Counted from the first letter of the stretch, positions 17,911-28,376 are shown. The stretch is 64,000 bases of DNA from Amphibacillus sp. MSJ-3 (GCF_018919165.1 NZ_JAHLQM010000008.1:1-64000), one strand, 5' to 3'. The notes: a model not told the origin generated them from the sequence alone. Program-made: numbers and translations.

Positions 17911-17942
17911 TACATTATAGATTATCGATAATCTATAATGTA
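17911..17942 (+). promoter_or_regulatory. Perfect 32-bp palindrome, probable GntR operator
   Basis: Each arm is TACATTATAGATTATC, and the second arm is its exact reverse complement with no loop. It lies 75 bp before the GntR-type regulator gene. FCD-type GntR dimers bind short palindromes near their own promoters, so autoregulation of this regulator and the dehydrogenase is the likeliest role. It could also act as an RNA hairpin. Confidence 0.6.
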
Positions 17943-18017
17943 ACACTTTAATTTTACCTACTCGATAAGTTGAACTGTGTTAAAATAGACAGGAAAAAAA
18001 CTTATTGGAGTGGTCTG

Positions 18018-18653
18018 ATGGGGCTCAATAATCAATCAATTTCAAAAACAACAATTGCAGAACAAATAGCTGAGCAATTATTATTTCGTATATTTTCTGG
18101 TTATTATAAGCAAGGTGAGCGTTTGGTTGAAGCAAGCATCGCTAAAGAGTTACAGGTAAGTCATGCCCCTGTTCGTGAGGCGTTTTATTTATTACAAAGG
18201 GATGGTGTTGTTGAGAAAATCCAACATAAAGGCGTCAGGGTTAAAACAGTATCAGACCAGGAATTAAGTGACTATTTGGAAGCTCTCTACTCTATATTGG
18301 ACTTTGCGTTTACAAAATGTGAAACGAAGTGGACATCTGACCTACAAGATGAACTATTACGTCGTTTTGAAACAATGAAACAAAAGAAGTCTACAGAAGA
18401 TATATATGAATATGTTGTTTCATTCGCCCACTTATTAAAATTGTTTATTGATGTATCAGGAAATATAGCTATGTTACGATTTTTTAAAAAGACGATATTT
18501 GTTACAAATGTAGCAGCACAAACTAAATGGCAAATGGATTTAGTTGAATCTTACCATGAGTCCATCGAAACATTTATTAAATGTATAGAAGTGTCTGATT
18601 TTGAGAATGCCCGAACAGCGATTAAAGATGTTATTTTATGGCGTCATTTTTAA
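18018..18653 (+). CDS. GntR-family (FadR/FCD) transcriptional regulator
   Basis: A 211-residue regulator. The winged helix-turn-helix spans residues 10-75, with QIAEQLLFRIFSGYYKQGERL, the recognition-helix region LQVSHAPVREAFYLLQRDGVVE and the wing HKGVRVKTVS. The C-terminal part is a helical FCD ligand domain ending NARTAIKDVILWR. Start ATG 18018 follows TTGGAGTGG; the in-frame ATG at 17970 has no such site. It is 21 bp upstream of the dehydrogenase gene and surely co-transcribed with it. Ligand unknown; a small organic acid is typical for FCD proteins. Confidence 0.85.
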   Translation: MGLNNQSISKTTIAEQIAEQLLFRIFSGYYKQGERLVEASIAKELQVSHAPVREAFYLLQRDGVVEKIQHKGVRVKTVSDQELSDYLEALYSILDFAFTKCETKWTSDLQDELLRRFETMKQKKSTEDIYEYVVSFAHLLKLFIDVSGNIAMLRFFKKTIFVTNVAAQTKWQMDLVESYHESIETFIKCIEVSDFENARTAIKDVILWRHF

Positions 18654-18674
18654 TACTTTTTTGGAGGGTGAAAA

Positions 18675-19724
18675 ATGAAAGCAGCAGTTTGGCATGGTGT
18701 AAAAGATATTAGAGTGGAAGACGTTGAACTAGGTAACTTAAAAGCAGATGAAGTAAAGGTAAAAGTAGCTTGGGCAGGTATCTGTGGGAGTGATTTGCAC
18801 GAATATATTGAGGGTCCAGTCTTTGTTCCAGTTGATAAAAAAGCTGAATTGACTGGTGAAATGGCTCCACTTACTATGGGGCATGAATTTGCTGGTGTAA
18901 TTGAAGAAGTTGGTGCAAAGGTTGAAAACTTTAAAGTTGGTGACCGTGTTGTTATTAATCCTACCTTAACATATGGGAACAAGCATGAAGATGTGGATCG
19001 GTATGATGGCTATAACTTTATCGGACTACACGGAAATGGCGGATTTGCTGAATATGCGAATGTCCCTGTATCAAACGTCCATCATTTACCAGATAACTTA
19101 ACATTACAAGATGGTGCACTAGTTGAACCAACGGCTGTTGCTGTCCAAGCGGTAAAAGATGCGGGTGTTTCATTGGGTGATTCTGTTGCAGTATTTGGGG
19201 CAGGTCCGATTGGCTTATTAACAGTCATTGCAGCAAAAGCATCTGGTGCAAGCAAGGTGATTGCCTTAGATTTATCTGATGATCGATTAGAAAAGGCAAA
19301 AAGATTAGGTGCAACACATGTCATTAACTCTGGTAATGGTGACCCTGTTCAAGCCGTACGTTCAATCGTTCCGGATGGGGTTGATGTATCATTTGAAGTA
19401 GCTGGTGTCGCCCCAACCTTTAAACAAGCGATTGATGTAACAAAGCCACGTGGTAATATGATGATCGAGTCTATTTTCGCAAAACCAATTGAGTGGAATC
19501 CACTTCAACTTACAAATACGGGTGTCAACATCTTATCATCCATCGTTTATACACCTTCTATTTTCCAAAGAACGATTGATGCAATGAGCTCTGGTCAATT
19601 AAATCCTCAAGGGATTATTACCAGTCAAATTGAGCTAGATGAGATTGTGGCAAATGGATTCGAAACATTAACAAAGGACAAAACACAATCTAAAATTTTA
19701 GTCGCAATAAGTGGTGAAAAATAA
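18675..19724 (+). CDS. bdhA: Zinc-type medium-chain alcohol dehydrogenase, 2,3-butanediol dehydrogenase-like
   Basis: A 349-residue NAD(P)-dependent dehydrogenase. Catalytic zinc ligands fit Cys in AGICGSDLHEY and His-Glu in MGHEFAGVIEEVG. The Rossmann fold has VAVFGAGPIGLL near residue 172 followed by VIALDLSDDRLEKAKRLGA. GALVEPTAVAVQAVK is characteristic of the BdhA/sorbitol dehydrogenase branch. The four-cysteine structural zinc loop is replaced by NPTLTYGNKHEDVDRYDGY, as in BdhA-like proteins. The likely reaction is acetoin/2,3-butanediol interconversion, fitting fermentation, though another diol cannot be excluded. Control by the adjacent GntR regulator is likely. Confidence 0.82.
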   Translation: MKAAVWHGVKDIRVEDVELGNLKADEVKVKVAWAGICGSDLHEYIEGPVFVPVDKKAELTGEMAPLTMGHEFAGVIEEVGAKVENFKVGDRVVINPTLTYGNKHEDVDRYDGYNFIGLHGNGGFAEYANVPVSNVHHLPDNLTLQDGALVEPTAVAVQAVKDAGVSLGDSVAVFGAGPIGLLTVIAAKASGASKVIALDLSDDRLEKAKRLGATHVINSGNGDPVQAVRSIVPDGVDVSFEVAGVAPTFKQAIDVTKPRGNMMIESIFAKPIEWNPLQLTNTGVNILSSIVYTPSIFQRTIDAMSSGQLNPQGIITSQIELDEIVANGFETLTKDKTQSKILVAISGEK

Positions 19725-19736
19725 TTTGCGTTTAGA

Positions 19737-19780
19737 AGCTGCCCGAAGGTCGCATATTTGACTGTTGGACAGCTTTTTCT
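19737..19780 (+). terminator. Terminator after dehydrogenase gene
   Basis: AGCTGCCC pairs with GGACAGCT around a long loop and is followed by TTTTTCT, 13 bp after the stop codon. Confidence 0.6.
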
Positions 19781-19894
19781 ATACATAATATTCACCCTGA
19801 ATTACGTGGAAATATAAGAATAAAATTGTGGATTCTAATGTAATTGAATCAATTTTAAGACCATCCATTAAAGATCTGCTTAAAAAGCAATAAG

Positions 19895-19927
19895 AAGGAC
19901 TAGGACAAGAAATGCGTCCTAGTCCTT
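19895..19927. terminator. Bidirectional terminator between convergent genes
   Basis: A perfect 12-bp stem, AAGGACTAGGAC with GTCCTAGTCCTT, lies between the plus-strand dehydrogenase and the minus-strand alpha-galactosidase. Weak T-tracts follow on both strands. Confidence 0.75.
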
Positions 19928-19993
19928 CAGCTCTTTAAAAATGATCTACCAGTAGTTGTGTCACTACATAAATGAATGGGCTCTTTCTAGCTT

Positions 19994-22177
19994 TTACTTT
20001 CTTTTTAGATAAAAGCGTTGAGTCGCATAATCACCATAAAGCTCCGAATCAATATAAAAACCGATATTCATCAATTCATCCCCGCCAAATTCCTCTTGAT
20101 TGATTTCATAGACTGCATCTGCTGCTAAACCTGTCAGTTTCAAGGTAACTAGAGGGTGGGCGGCATCTGCTAGTACGCGGAAATAAAAGACCATGGCCTC
20201 TTTTTGATCTTTTGAAACAAACATCCAGGCGGTATCATTGCCTTCATAGGGACTCTTCAAGCGATAAAAATCACCAAACTGCAAGAGTTGACGATGTTGC
20301 TTATAAAAGGCTACCTGTTCTTTGATTTCAGCTTTTTCCTCGCTTGTTAATTGAGTTAAATCTAGCTCGTAACCAAAGACTCCGGACATTGCAACATTGC
20401 CACGAATTGTTAAGCTTGTCTCACGGCCAGTTTGATGGTTGGGAATCGCCGATACATGTGCCCCCATACTGGAAATTGGATATACCAAGCTAGTGCCATA
20501 TTGGATTTTCAAGCGGGCAATGGCATCGGTATTGTCACTCGTCCATGTTTGGGGCATGTAATAGAGGAATCCGGCATCAAAACGGCCGCCTCCGCCAGAA
20601 CAGCTTTCAAATAGAATCTCCGGGTAGCTTGTGGTCAAGCGCTCTAAAAATTCATACAAGCCTAAGATATATCGATGGGCCACTTCGCCCTGCTGCTCTG
20701 GTCCTAACAAAACTGAATAGACCTCAGTCATATTTCGGTTCATGTCCCATTTTACATAATCTAGAGGCACACGGTCAAAGATTGCTGTCATTTGTTGATA
20801 GATGTTTTCACGCACATCCGCTCGAGAGAAATCTAAGACATATTGGCTGCGGCTTAAAGATCGCTCCCGCCCTGGAATCCCTAAGGCCCATTCTGGGTGT
20901 GCACGGAATAACTCGCTGTCCTCAGAAATCATCTCTGGTTCAAACCAGAGACCAAATTTCATTCCCTGGTCATGAACTTGTTGTGCCAGGTTTTCTAGGC
21001 CACAGGCTAATTTACCCTCTGTTTCTACCCAGTCGCCAAGCGAGGTAAAATCATCTTCGCGGCCACCAAACCAACCATCATCCAAGACGAACATTTCAAC
21101 TCCTAGCGCTTTGGCTTCTGATACGATGTTCATGATTTTGTCTTCGTTAAAGTCAAAATAAGTTGCTTCCCAGTTATTGATCAAAGTTGGCCGTTCTTTA
21201 TGCTTGTACTTGCCTCGAATCAGATGTTGGTTAAACAAATCATGGTAGGTTTGAGACATCGCGTTCAAGCCTTGGTCACTATACACCATGACCACCTCTG
21301 GAGTTTGGAAACTAGCCTTTGGTTGGAGCTGCCAACCAAAGTTAAAGGAGTTAATCCCCATGATTACCCGTATTTGGTCAAAGGGATCCTTTTGAACGAT
21401 TGTTTCATGGTTGCCACTGTACAATAAGCTAAAACCATATGCCTCACCTTGAAACTCTGTGGTTTGGGGTGTTACAAAGGCGGCAAATGGATTTTGCTGA
21501 TGGCTACTTGAACCCCGTTTACTATCGATCACCTTGATACCAGGATGAATCGTTTCTCGGGTCAATTGTCGTTCCTTAGCCCAGGTCCCGTTTAAATGAA
21601 TTAATTCCAGGGGCTGATTGCCAAAGTCAAGCGCTTGGCTTGCTAACCGATTGATTTCAACTGTTTCGCTTCCATCATTCACTAACTGGGCCGAACGCGT
21701 GATAACCGATGCTTCAGCAAAAATTGTGTAGAACAAGCGTAAGGTCAGTTGACTGATGGTATCCTGCAATGTAAGAACCAAGGTCATCGCGTCCGTCTCG
21801 TCCTGTACATAGGTTGCTGGCAATCCCTCAAGCGCGGGTTTCCCGTCCTGAATTTCATAGGAAACATATCGGAAATCATTGACACGGCTTCCAGATGTTA
21901 GCTTGATTAGATGGGCAGGTTCTCGAAAGTCACCGTGCCCAAAGCCAGGATATTCGAGAGGTAAGGTATCTAAGGAAAACAGACGATCTTTTGAATGAGC
22001 GGGATTAGGCGAAAAAGAACGATTGGTCCTTGGATAACGATAGCCACCTGAATAGTGGTTAATCTTCTTCCCGAAATAAAGGTGGGTCAAATAGTTATGT
22101 TCTTCTATTCCAATGATGTAACTGGTTGTTTTATTTTGTAAGTGAAAAGTTTTCGTTTGCTGGTCAAAAGTTATCAT
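19994..22177 (-). CDS. GH36 alpha-galactosidase
   Basis: A 727-residue alpha-galactosidase of family GH36, the full bacterial length. The N-terminal beta-sandwich domain (to about residue 330) leads to a TIM barrel with NNWEATYFDFNEDKI and VLDDGWFGGR. The nucleophile Asp478 is in YVKWDMNRNMTE and the acid/base Asp548 in TWTSDNTDA, preceded by SCSGGGGRFD. No signal peptide is present, so it hydrolyses raffinose- or melibiose-type sugars in the cytoplasm after uptake by the adjacent MsmEFG importer. Start ATG follows GGAGGATTAAT. It is the last gene of the operon; a small hairpin at 22200-22230 separates it from the permease gene. Confidence 0.93.
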   Translation of the reverse strand: MITFDQQTKTFHLQNKTTSYIIGIEEHNYLTHLYFGKKINHYSGGYRYPRTNRSFSPNPAHSKDRLFSLDTLPLEYPGFGHGDFREPAHLIKLTSGSRVNDFRYVSYEIQDGKPALEGLPATYVQDETDAMTLVLTLQDTISQLTLRLFYTIFAEASVITRSAQLVNDGSETVEINRLASQALDFGNQPLELIHLNGTWAKERQLTRETIHPGIKVIDSKRGSSSHQQNPFAAFVTPQTTEFQGEAYGFSLLYSGNHETIVQKDPFDQIRVIMGINSFNFGWQLQPKASFQTPEVVMVYSDQGLNAMSQTYHDLFNQHLIRGKYKHKERPTLINNWEATYFDFNEDKIMNIVSEAKALGVEMFVLDDGWFGGREDDFTSLGDWVETEGKLACGLENLAQQVHDQGMKFGLWFEPEMISEDSELFRAHPEWALGIPGRERSLSRSQYVLDFSRADVRENIYQQMTAIFDRVPLDYVKWDMNRNMTEVYSVLLGPEQQGEVAHRYILGLYEFLERLTTSYPEILFESCSGGGGRFDAGFLYYMPQTWTSDNTDAIARLKIQYGTSLVYPISSMGAHVSAIPNHQTGRETSLTIRGNVAMSGVFGYELDLTQLTSEEKAEIKEQVAFYKQHRQLLQFGDFYRLKSPYEGNDTAWMFVSKDQKEAMVFYFRVLADAAHPLVTLKLTGLAADAVYEINQEEFGGDELMNIGFYIDSELYGDYATQRFYLKRK

Positions 22178-22230
22178 TATAAATTAATCCTCCATTGGTT
22201 AGTCAGCCTATCCTAGTTGGTCCCTGACTA

Positions 22231-23055
22231 TTATTTTACTGAGCCACTAGTCATGCCTGAGATAATACTCTTTTGGAATATTAAATATACAATTAGAATG
22301 ACTACTATTCCTACTACATAGGATGCAAAGGAAGGGCCAAAATCATTAAAATACTGTCCTTGATAGTTGTATTGAAACAATGGTAAGGTCCAATTTGATG
22401 AATCCTTGTTCAAAATCAATAATGGTAAGAGGAAGTCATTCCAAATCCATAGTGCATTAATAATCAAAGCTGTTGCGTGCATTGGTTTCATCAAAGGAAA
22501 GGCTATACTGAAATACATTTTAAATTTACCGCAGCCATCAATTTCAGCTGCTTCATCTAACTCAGCTGGAACCCCAGTTTTGATATAACCAACATATAAA
22601 AATAAGGTTTGCGGTACTGCATAAGCTAAGTAGAGAATAATCAATCCTGGGATATTAGAAAGCCCTAATTTAGTCATCATTGTAGTTATGGGTATCATGA
22701 TTACTTGGAAAGGAACAAAGATACCTAGTATCAAAAAACTATACATCAGGGCAAAAGCCTTATTCTTAGAAATATTTCTGGCAATTGAGAATGCGGCCAT
22801 TGGAATAAAAAACGTAATTAAACAGATAGATATAACTGAAATCAACGTTGAATTAAAGAAATATTGTGTGATTCCGTCTGAGAGTATTCGTTGGAAATTA
22901 CCCAAAGTAAATGGATTGGGAAGTCCAAAGAAATCTCCTGTGATTTGGTAGGTCTCCTTAAATGAGCTGATGACAGTCATATAAAGTGGGATGAAAATCA
23001 AAATAAACCCTATACCTAAAAATAAATAGCTCAATATTGATCCTTTTCGTTTCAT
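22231..23055 (-). CDS. msmG: Sugar ABC transporter permease, MsmG/MalG family
   Basis: A 274-residue inner membrane permease with six hydrophobic segments. The coupling loop DEAAEIDGCGKFKMYFSIAFPLMKP near residues 170-195 carries the EAA-G pattern of the family, and MTSGSVK is the usual C-terminal end of MalG-like proteins. It pairs with the upstream permease to form the channel. It lies 12 bp from that gene in the order msmE-msmF-msmG-alpha-galactosidase. No ATPase gene is in the operon, so a shared MsmX-type ATPase elsewhere is expected. Confidence 0.9.
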   Translation of the reverse strand: MKRKGSILSYLFLGIGFILIFIPLYMTVISSFKETYQITGDFFGLPNPFTLGNFQRILSDGITQYFFNSTLISVISICLITFFIPMAAFSIARNISKNKAFALMYSFLILGIFVPFQVIMIPITTMMTKLGLSNIPGLIILYLAYAVPQTLFLYVGYIKTGVPAELDEAAEIDGCGKFKMYFSIAFPLMKPMHATALIINALWIWNDFLLPLLILNKDSSNWTLPLFQYNYQGQYFNDFGPSFASYVVGIVVILIVYLIFQKSIISGMTSGSVK

Positions 23056-23067
23056 TTTTTCTCCCCC

Positions 23068-23940
23068 TTAGACTTCAAAGCGCTTAGACAAACGAATTTG
23101 TAAAACAGATATGACCGCGATAGTTATAAACAAGACGACAGCAATCGCATTGGCATAGCCGTATTGATTGTTATTAAAGGCATAGTTGTAAACCAATAGA
23201 CCTAATGTTGTCGTTTTGTCAGCAGGACCGCCACCTGTTAAGGCAAAGATTAAGTCAAATGCGGTCAAACCGGCTTTTAAGGCCATGATAAAAACCATGC
23301 TAACTGATGGGAGCAAATAAGGCAATTCAATATGCAAAAAACGTTGTCCATTACTTGCGCCATCGATCGAGGCTGCTTCAAGGACATCCTTTGGAATACT
23401 TTGCAAGCCAGCTAAGAAGATAACGACTGGCATTGCAACACCTTGCCATAATGCAACGAATAAAACACCCCAAAAAACGGTTTGTTCATTGGCAATCAGA
23501 TTTTGTTCTAAAAAGCCAATACCTAGAGATTCCCCCAATTGAGGTAGACCATAGTTAAATATCTGCTTAAAAATCAAACCTAAAGTTACAGTACTTAATA
23601 CGGCTGGGAAGAAGTATGCAGTTCTAAAAAAGTTTACGCCTTTCATCTTACGGTTTAGGAATCGTGCAATCACGATTCCTAAAACAATCTCACCGACGAT
23701 TAGTCCCAAGGTGAAGAAGAGGGTAAAGCCAATGGACTTAATAAATTTTTGATCAGTGAGCATTCTTTGAAAGTTTTCCAAACCGACCATATTGTAATCA
23801 GGGGTTAAGCCTGTCCAATCTGTCAAACTGTAAAAGAAGCCTTGCAGCATGGGTAAGTAGAAAAAGACGAGTTGTAATGCTACTGGAACAAATACAAAGA
23901 TATATCCCCAGTTACGATTGAAAACATTATCCTTTTTCAT
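23068..23940 (-). CDS. msmF: Sugar ABC transporter permease, MsmF/MalF family
   Basis: A 290-residue permease with about six membrane segments. The short N-terminal region NWGYIFVFVPVALQLVFFYLP and DWTGL motif are typical of Gram-positive MsmF-like proteins. The coupling loop is EAASIDGASNGQRFLHIELPYLLP near residues 195-218, and ALTGGGPADKTTTL follows. It lies directly downstream of the binding-protein gene with a 14-bp gap. Confidence 0.9.
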   Translation of the reverse strand: MKKDNVFNRNWGYIFVFVPVALQLVFFYLPMLQGFFYSLTDWTGLTPDYNMVGLENFQRMLTDQKFIKSIGFTLFFTLGLIVGEIVLGIVIARFLNRKMKGVNFFRTAYFFPAVLSTVTLGLIFKQIFNYGLPQLGESLGIGFLEQNLIANEQTVFWGVLFVALWQGVAMPVVIFLAGLQSIPKDVLEAASIDGASNGQRFLHIELPYLLPSVSMVFIMALKAGLTAFDLIFALTGGGPADKTTTLGLLVYNYAFNNNQYGYANAIAVVLFITIAVISVLQIRLSKRFEV

Positions 23941-23954
23941 ATCATCATCCCCTA

Positions 23955-25202
23955 TTACTTCATGGTATCAAAGAAGTTGTTCAAATTCGTTGCTAATTGA
24001 TCACGATCTTGACTATTTACATATTCAACTGTTAAATGGTGGAAGGTTTCTTCTGATGTCCAATCCTTTTGTAACCAAACGATTTGTTGATCTGTAAATA
24101 CATATTGTGTTACACCGGCAGTTTCTGAAAATTTACCTTCCGTATCTACTGAAGTAACTGAGGTTGGAGAGCCATCGACATCATAGTACTTTTGCATTGC
24201 TTCTTTACTAGTCATATATTCAACAAATTTTTCAGCTGCTTCTTGGTTTTCAGAATCCATAGCAATCGATAATGCTAAATCTGCAGCACCTACAGTTAAT
24301 TCTTGACCTTCCTCCTGGCCTGGGTAAGCAAACATACCGATCTCAAATTCAGGATTTTGATTTTGTACGGCTGGTAGTGCCCATGTTCCGTTCGGTAGAA
24401 TTAAAGCTTCTTGGTTAGCAAAAGTAGCGATTGCATCTTCATAGGATGCACCTGTGGCATTTTTTTGACCTGTGCCATTTAGTAAATCTAACTGATCTGC
24501 AACAGCATCAAAATCAGCATTTCCAACTTTTATCGAGCCCTTTGGACTAAACACTAAGGCATTATTAGCACCCTCATACCCGCCATTGGTTGTTGCCCAT
24601 GCTAATTGATGGTAGCCATTTAAGGTCCAAGCATCTTCTTGTGTCAATGATAAAGCAAATGGTGTTTCCTCTTTTCCTTGAATGTCTTTAATCAGTTGTT
24701 CAAAGTCATCCCAAGTTTTAGGGACTTCTAAGTTTAGTTCTTCGAATTTATCAACATTATAGAAGAAGCCCCAAGCATTACTAGTCAATGGTACCGAGTA
24801 AACTTTGTCATTGATTGCATAGGCCTCTGCGGCGCCTTCGGTTAAATTATTTAAGTAGTCCTTACCAGTCAGGTCGGTAAAGATATCACTATTAGCCCAC
24901 GCTTGGAAGTCGGCGTTCTGTGGGTAAATATTGATAATATCCGGTATATCTCCACTAGAAATCCTTGTCTTCAAAACGGTTCCTGCATCAGGTACATTGG
25001 TGAATTTAACTGTAATATCTGGATTTTCCTCTTCAAAGTCTTTGATGATTTCCTGAAGGGTTGTCTGCATTTCCTTTTTTTGATTGAAAAATTCAATTTC
25101 AGTTTTTCCATCTGCCTGACTATCACCATTTCCACAAGCTGCTAACAAGAAAACGATACTTAAGGTCATACATGCTATAAAAACTTTTTTCATAGAAGTC
25201 AT
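23955..25202 (-). CDS. msmE: Sugar-binding lipoprotein, MsmE family
   Basis: A 415-residue family 1 solute-binding lipoprotein. The signal peptide ends in FLLAACGNG. The mature part starts KTEIEFFNQKKEMQTTLQ and includes GDIPDIINIYPQ, AYAINDKVYSVPLTSNAWGFFYN and TWDDFEQL, the typical first-domain features of MsmE/MalE proteins, and EALILPNGTWALPA later. It should deliver alpha-galactosides or related oligosaccharides to MsmFG. Start ATG 25202 lies six bases after AAGGGGAG. A strong promoter and a cre-like site precede it, so CcpA repression is likely. Confidence 0.92.
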   Translation of the reverse strand: MTSMKKVFIACMTLSIVFLLAACGNGDSQADGKTEIEFFNQKKEMQTTLQEIIKDFEEENPDITVKFTNVPDAGTVLKTRISSGDIPDIINIYPQNADFQAWANSDIFTDLTGKDYLNNLTEGAAEAYAINDKVYSVPLTSNAWGFFYNVDKFEELNLEVPKTWDDFEQLIKDIQGKEETPFALSLTQEDAWTLNGYHQLAWATTNGGYEGANNALVFSPKGSIKVGNADFDAVADQLDLLNGTGQKNATGASYEDAIATFANQEALILPNGTWALPAVQNQNPEFEIGMFAYPGQEEGQELTVGAADLALSIAMDSENQEAAEKFVEYMTSKEAMQKYYDVDGSPTSVTSVDTEGKFSETAGVTQYVFTDQQIVWLQKDWTSEETFHHLTVEYVNSQDRDQLATNLNNFFDTMK

Positions 25203-25227
25203 TTTGCTCTCCCCTTTTATATTATAA

Positions 25228-25282
25228 TGAATACGCTTTCTTTCGTTACCTCAAATATAAATGTTTACTGGTTGAATGTCAA
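25228..25282 (-). promoter_or_regulatory. msmE promoter with downstream cre-like site
   Basis: Read on the minus strand: a perfect -35 TTGACA (25282-25277), 17 bp, then TATATT (25259-25254). The cre-like box TGAATACGCTTTCT lies at 25228-25241, just downstream of the likely start point, where CcpA could block transcription. The spacer contains AGTAAACA, a possible half-site for the neighbouring LacI regulator. Confidence 0.65.
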
Positions 25283-25304
25283 CACTTTTAACTAAAATGG
25301 ATGT

Positions 25305-26380
<1,076 letters not shown>

Positions 26381-26504
26381 TTACTAAAATATAACCACAA
26401 ATACAATAAATATGCAATTAAAATTTTACCCACTCACCCAATTAACAGAAAAGAATCCCGTAGTAAGGTATATTTATCATTGAAAAACATTTGTTAAGAC
26501 ATAT

Positions 26505-26537
26505 AAAAAAGGAGGTTCTAGCCAGGGCCAGAACCTC
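26505..26537 (-). terminator. Terminator after the Gmad2 lipoprotein gene
   Basis: GAGGTTCT pairs with AGAACCTC around a 10-nt loop, and six T follow on the minus strand. It lies 236 bp after the stop codon. Nothing else is recognised in 26357-26772. Confidence 0.65.
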
Positions 26538-26772
26538 TGAAATTCCAGTTTTGATAGGAAGTCCATCAATGACTTAGCACGATGGTAGCTATCATCTTCA
26601 GTATCAAATCCTTCGTTAGTGAGGAAATAATGGGATGACAGGGCAGATCCCTATCTTCAACCTGCTCTATGCTTTGCTTACCGCTTTTTATTATTTGTAA
26701 AGGGGTAAAGACTGAAATTTCCTTATTATTATATCCCTGATTGAATCACTTCATACATAAAAAATCCTCTGC

Positions 26773-27303
26773 TTAGTCCTTTTCATAGACAGGAATACTT
26801 AACTCGTATAAGCGTGAACCATCTTTTGCACTTTCTTCATAGATAATAATGGTGGCGGGTGGATTGGTCAGTTCATCAAATTGAAAGTTTATTTCAAAGT
26901 CGCCCCAGTCAGGTGCGCCTTGGCTTGCTGTAACAAATCCCTTATCTATTATCTCGTCACCATCTTTAAATTCATATTGAATCGTTGCCTCAAAGACACG
27001 AGCTTGTCCGATTACAGTGAATTCATGATCAAGCTCACTGTTGGGAGCAGGTTGAAAAATCCGAAAGGCCTCGTTTTCAGCTACAATTTCTCCTTCATTC
27101 TGCCCTTGATCCCTTTCGTCACTATGATTTTCCTCTGTTTCAGGATTGGTTTGATCATTTCCTTCATCTTCTTGATCTTCTTCAATTCCTTCATTGCTTT
27201 CGTTATCAACTTCTGGTCTATTTTCACTGCAGGCCGTTATAAATACCAAGCTGAATATGATAAAGATGGAGGCAAAAAGGGATGTCTTTCTCATGGTGAT
27301 CAT
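26773..27303 (-). CDS. Lipoprotein with Gmad2-type immunoglobulin-like domain
   Basis: A 176-residue predicted lipoprotein. The signal segment ends in LVFITAC, followed by about 50 residues very rich in E, D, N and Q that should act as a flexible spacer. The C-terminal ~100 residues (FRIFQPAPNSELDHEFTVIG onward, with a GAPDWGDFEINFQF strand) match the Gmad2 domain found in sporulation- or germination-associated and surface proteins. The function is unknown. Two starts are possible, ATG 27303 and ATG 27294, both behind GAGGAG. Monocistronic. Confidence 0.75.
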   Translation of the reverse strand: MITMRKTSLFASIFIIFSLVFITACSENRPEVDNESNEGIEEDQEDEGNDQTNPETEENHSDERDQGQNEGEIVAENEAFRIFQPAPNSELDHEFTVIGQARVFEATIQYEFKDGDEIIDKGFVTASQGAPDWGDFEINFQFDELTNPPATIIIYEESAKDGSRLYELSIPVYEKD

Positions 27304-27417
27304 CTTCTCCTCTGTTTTAAGACTTTTTCTTCCTCACCTTGATTAAATGGTGAGCTGTATTATTTGTATACCCTTTTTACCCCTATCTTTAACAAAGGGA
27401 ATAACTGCTGTTCATCT

Positions 27418-27482
27418 CGTATTAACCGGCAATAAGATACCTACTTCAAGATGTGAGCAAAATAAGTGGCAATCAATTGCCT
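27418..27482. repeat. Fragment (5' end) of dispersed intergenic repeat, copy C
   Basis: CGTATTAACCGGCAATAAG, then CTACTTCAAG and AAATAAGTGGC with AATCAATTGCCT, corresponds to the left hairpin of copies A and B. The middle and right parts are missing. Confidence 0.7.
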
Positions 27483-27578
27483 AATTGTTTAGGTCGTCTC
27501 TTTATTTCAGTTACAGGAAGTAGTTTGCTCCTTGATGGAAGTGTATAGGTGAAAAGTATATACTGGAGGTGAGGAGTG

Positions 27579-28286
27579 ATGCTGATGAAAATTCATCCAA
27601 TCAAAGCTTTTTCGGATAATTACATTTGGGTGATTGAGAAAGATTCAATTGCAGTTGTTGTTGATCCTGGTCAAGCAAGTGCCGTTATCGCTTATCTAGA
27701 AGCGGAAGCGTTAGAATTAGGGGCGATTTTCTTAACCCATAATCATCACGACCATACGGATGGGGTTGAGCAAATTTTAGCGCTACATCCAGGTACACCA
27801 GTTTATGGTCCACAAGAAACGGTTCCCTTGAATGACCATATTTTAGATGAGGGGGATACTTTTGAACTGTTCGAAAAGCCTGTATCTGTTTTAAAAACAC
27901 CAGGACATACGGATGGGCACATTAGCTATCTCGTGGGGGATGCACTTTTTTGTGGTGATGCCTTATTTTCAGCTGGAACAGGACGCGTCTTTACAGGTGA
28001 TTATCAAGCCCATTATGATAGCTTGCAAAAGTTTAAACATCTTAAAGATACAGTTAAGGTATATGCAGGTCATGAATATACAGAAACGAATTTACGTTTT
28101 GCCAAGTCCATTGATCCAAAGAATAGGAAGATTACTGAAGCCTTGGCTGAGGTCACCGCCTTAAGGAAAGAAGATAAATCAACATTACCTTCTACGATTG
28201 GTCGGGAGAAGGAGATAAACCTGTTTTTACAGGCGGAGTCGCTGGAAGATTTTATTAAACGACGCCAAGCCAGGGACCATTTCTAA
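27579..28286 (+). CDS. gloB: Glyoxalase II family metallo-hydrolase
   Basis: A 235-residue metallo-beta-lactamase-fold hydrolase. The metal motif THNHHDHTDG lies near residue 51, CPGHT-type ligand in TPGHTDGHISY, Asp in LFCGDALF, and the late histidine in YAGHEYTETNLRFA. The complete C-terminal helical domain of glyoxalase II is present (GREKEINLFL, then an EDFIKRRQARDHF end). It should hydrolyse S-lactoyl thioesters formed in methylglyoxal detoxification; in Firmicutes the thiol may not be glutathione. Start ATG 27579 is nine bases after GGAGG; an in-frame GTG lies one codon earlier. It is followed closely by the RsiV-like gene. Confidence 0.88.
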   Translation: MLMKIHPIKAFSDNYIWVIEKDSIAVVVDPGQASAVIAYLEAEALELGAIFLTHNHHDHTDGVEQILALHPGTPVYGPQETVPLNDHILDEGDTFELFEKPVSVLKTPGHTDGHISYLVGDALFCGDALFSAGTGRVFTGDYQAHYDSLQKFKHLKDTVKVYAGHEYTETNLRFAKSIDPKNRKITEALAEVTALRKEDKSTLPSTIGREKEINLFLQAESLEDFIKRRQARDHF

Positions 28287-28376
28287 CCTATCGATTCTTG
28301 TTCACTTGACCCTCTACTAGGTAGACACACAATTTTCAACTGTGAATACACTGTTTACATAGGAGGGGATGGTAAG

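Noticed and set aside
20545-21048. 167-residue plus-strand ORF
   Set aside because: It is antisense to the catalytic barrel of the alpha-galactosidase, whose active-site motifs lie in the minus-strand frame.
26881-27342. 153-residue plus-strand ORF
   Set aside because: It is antisense to the Gmad2 lipoprotein gene, whose lipobox, linker and domain are clear; the antisense peptide shows no motif.
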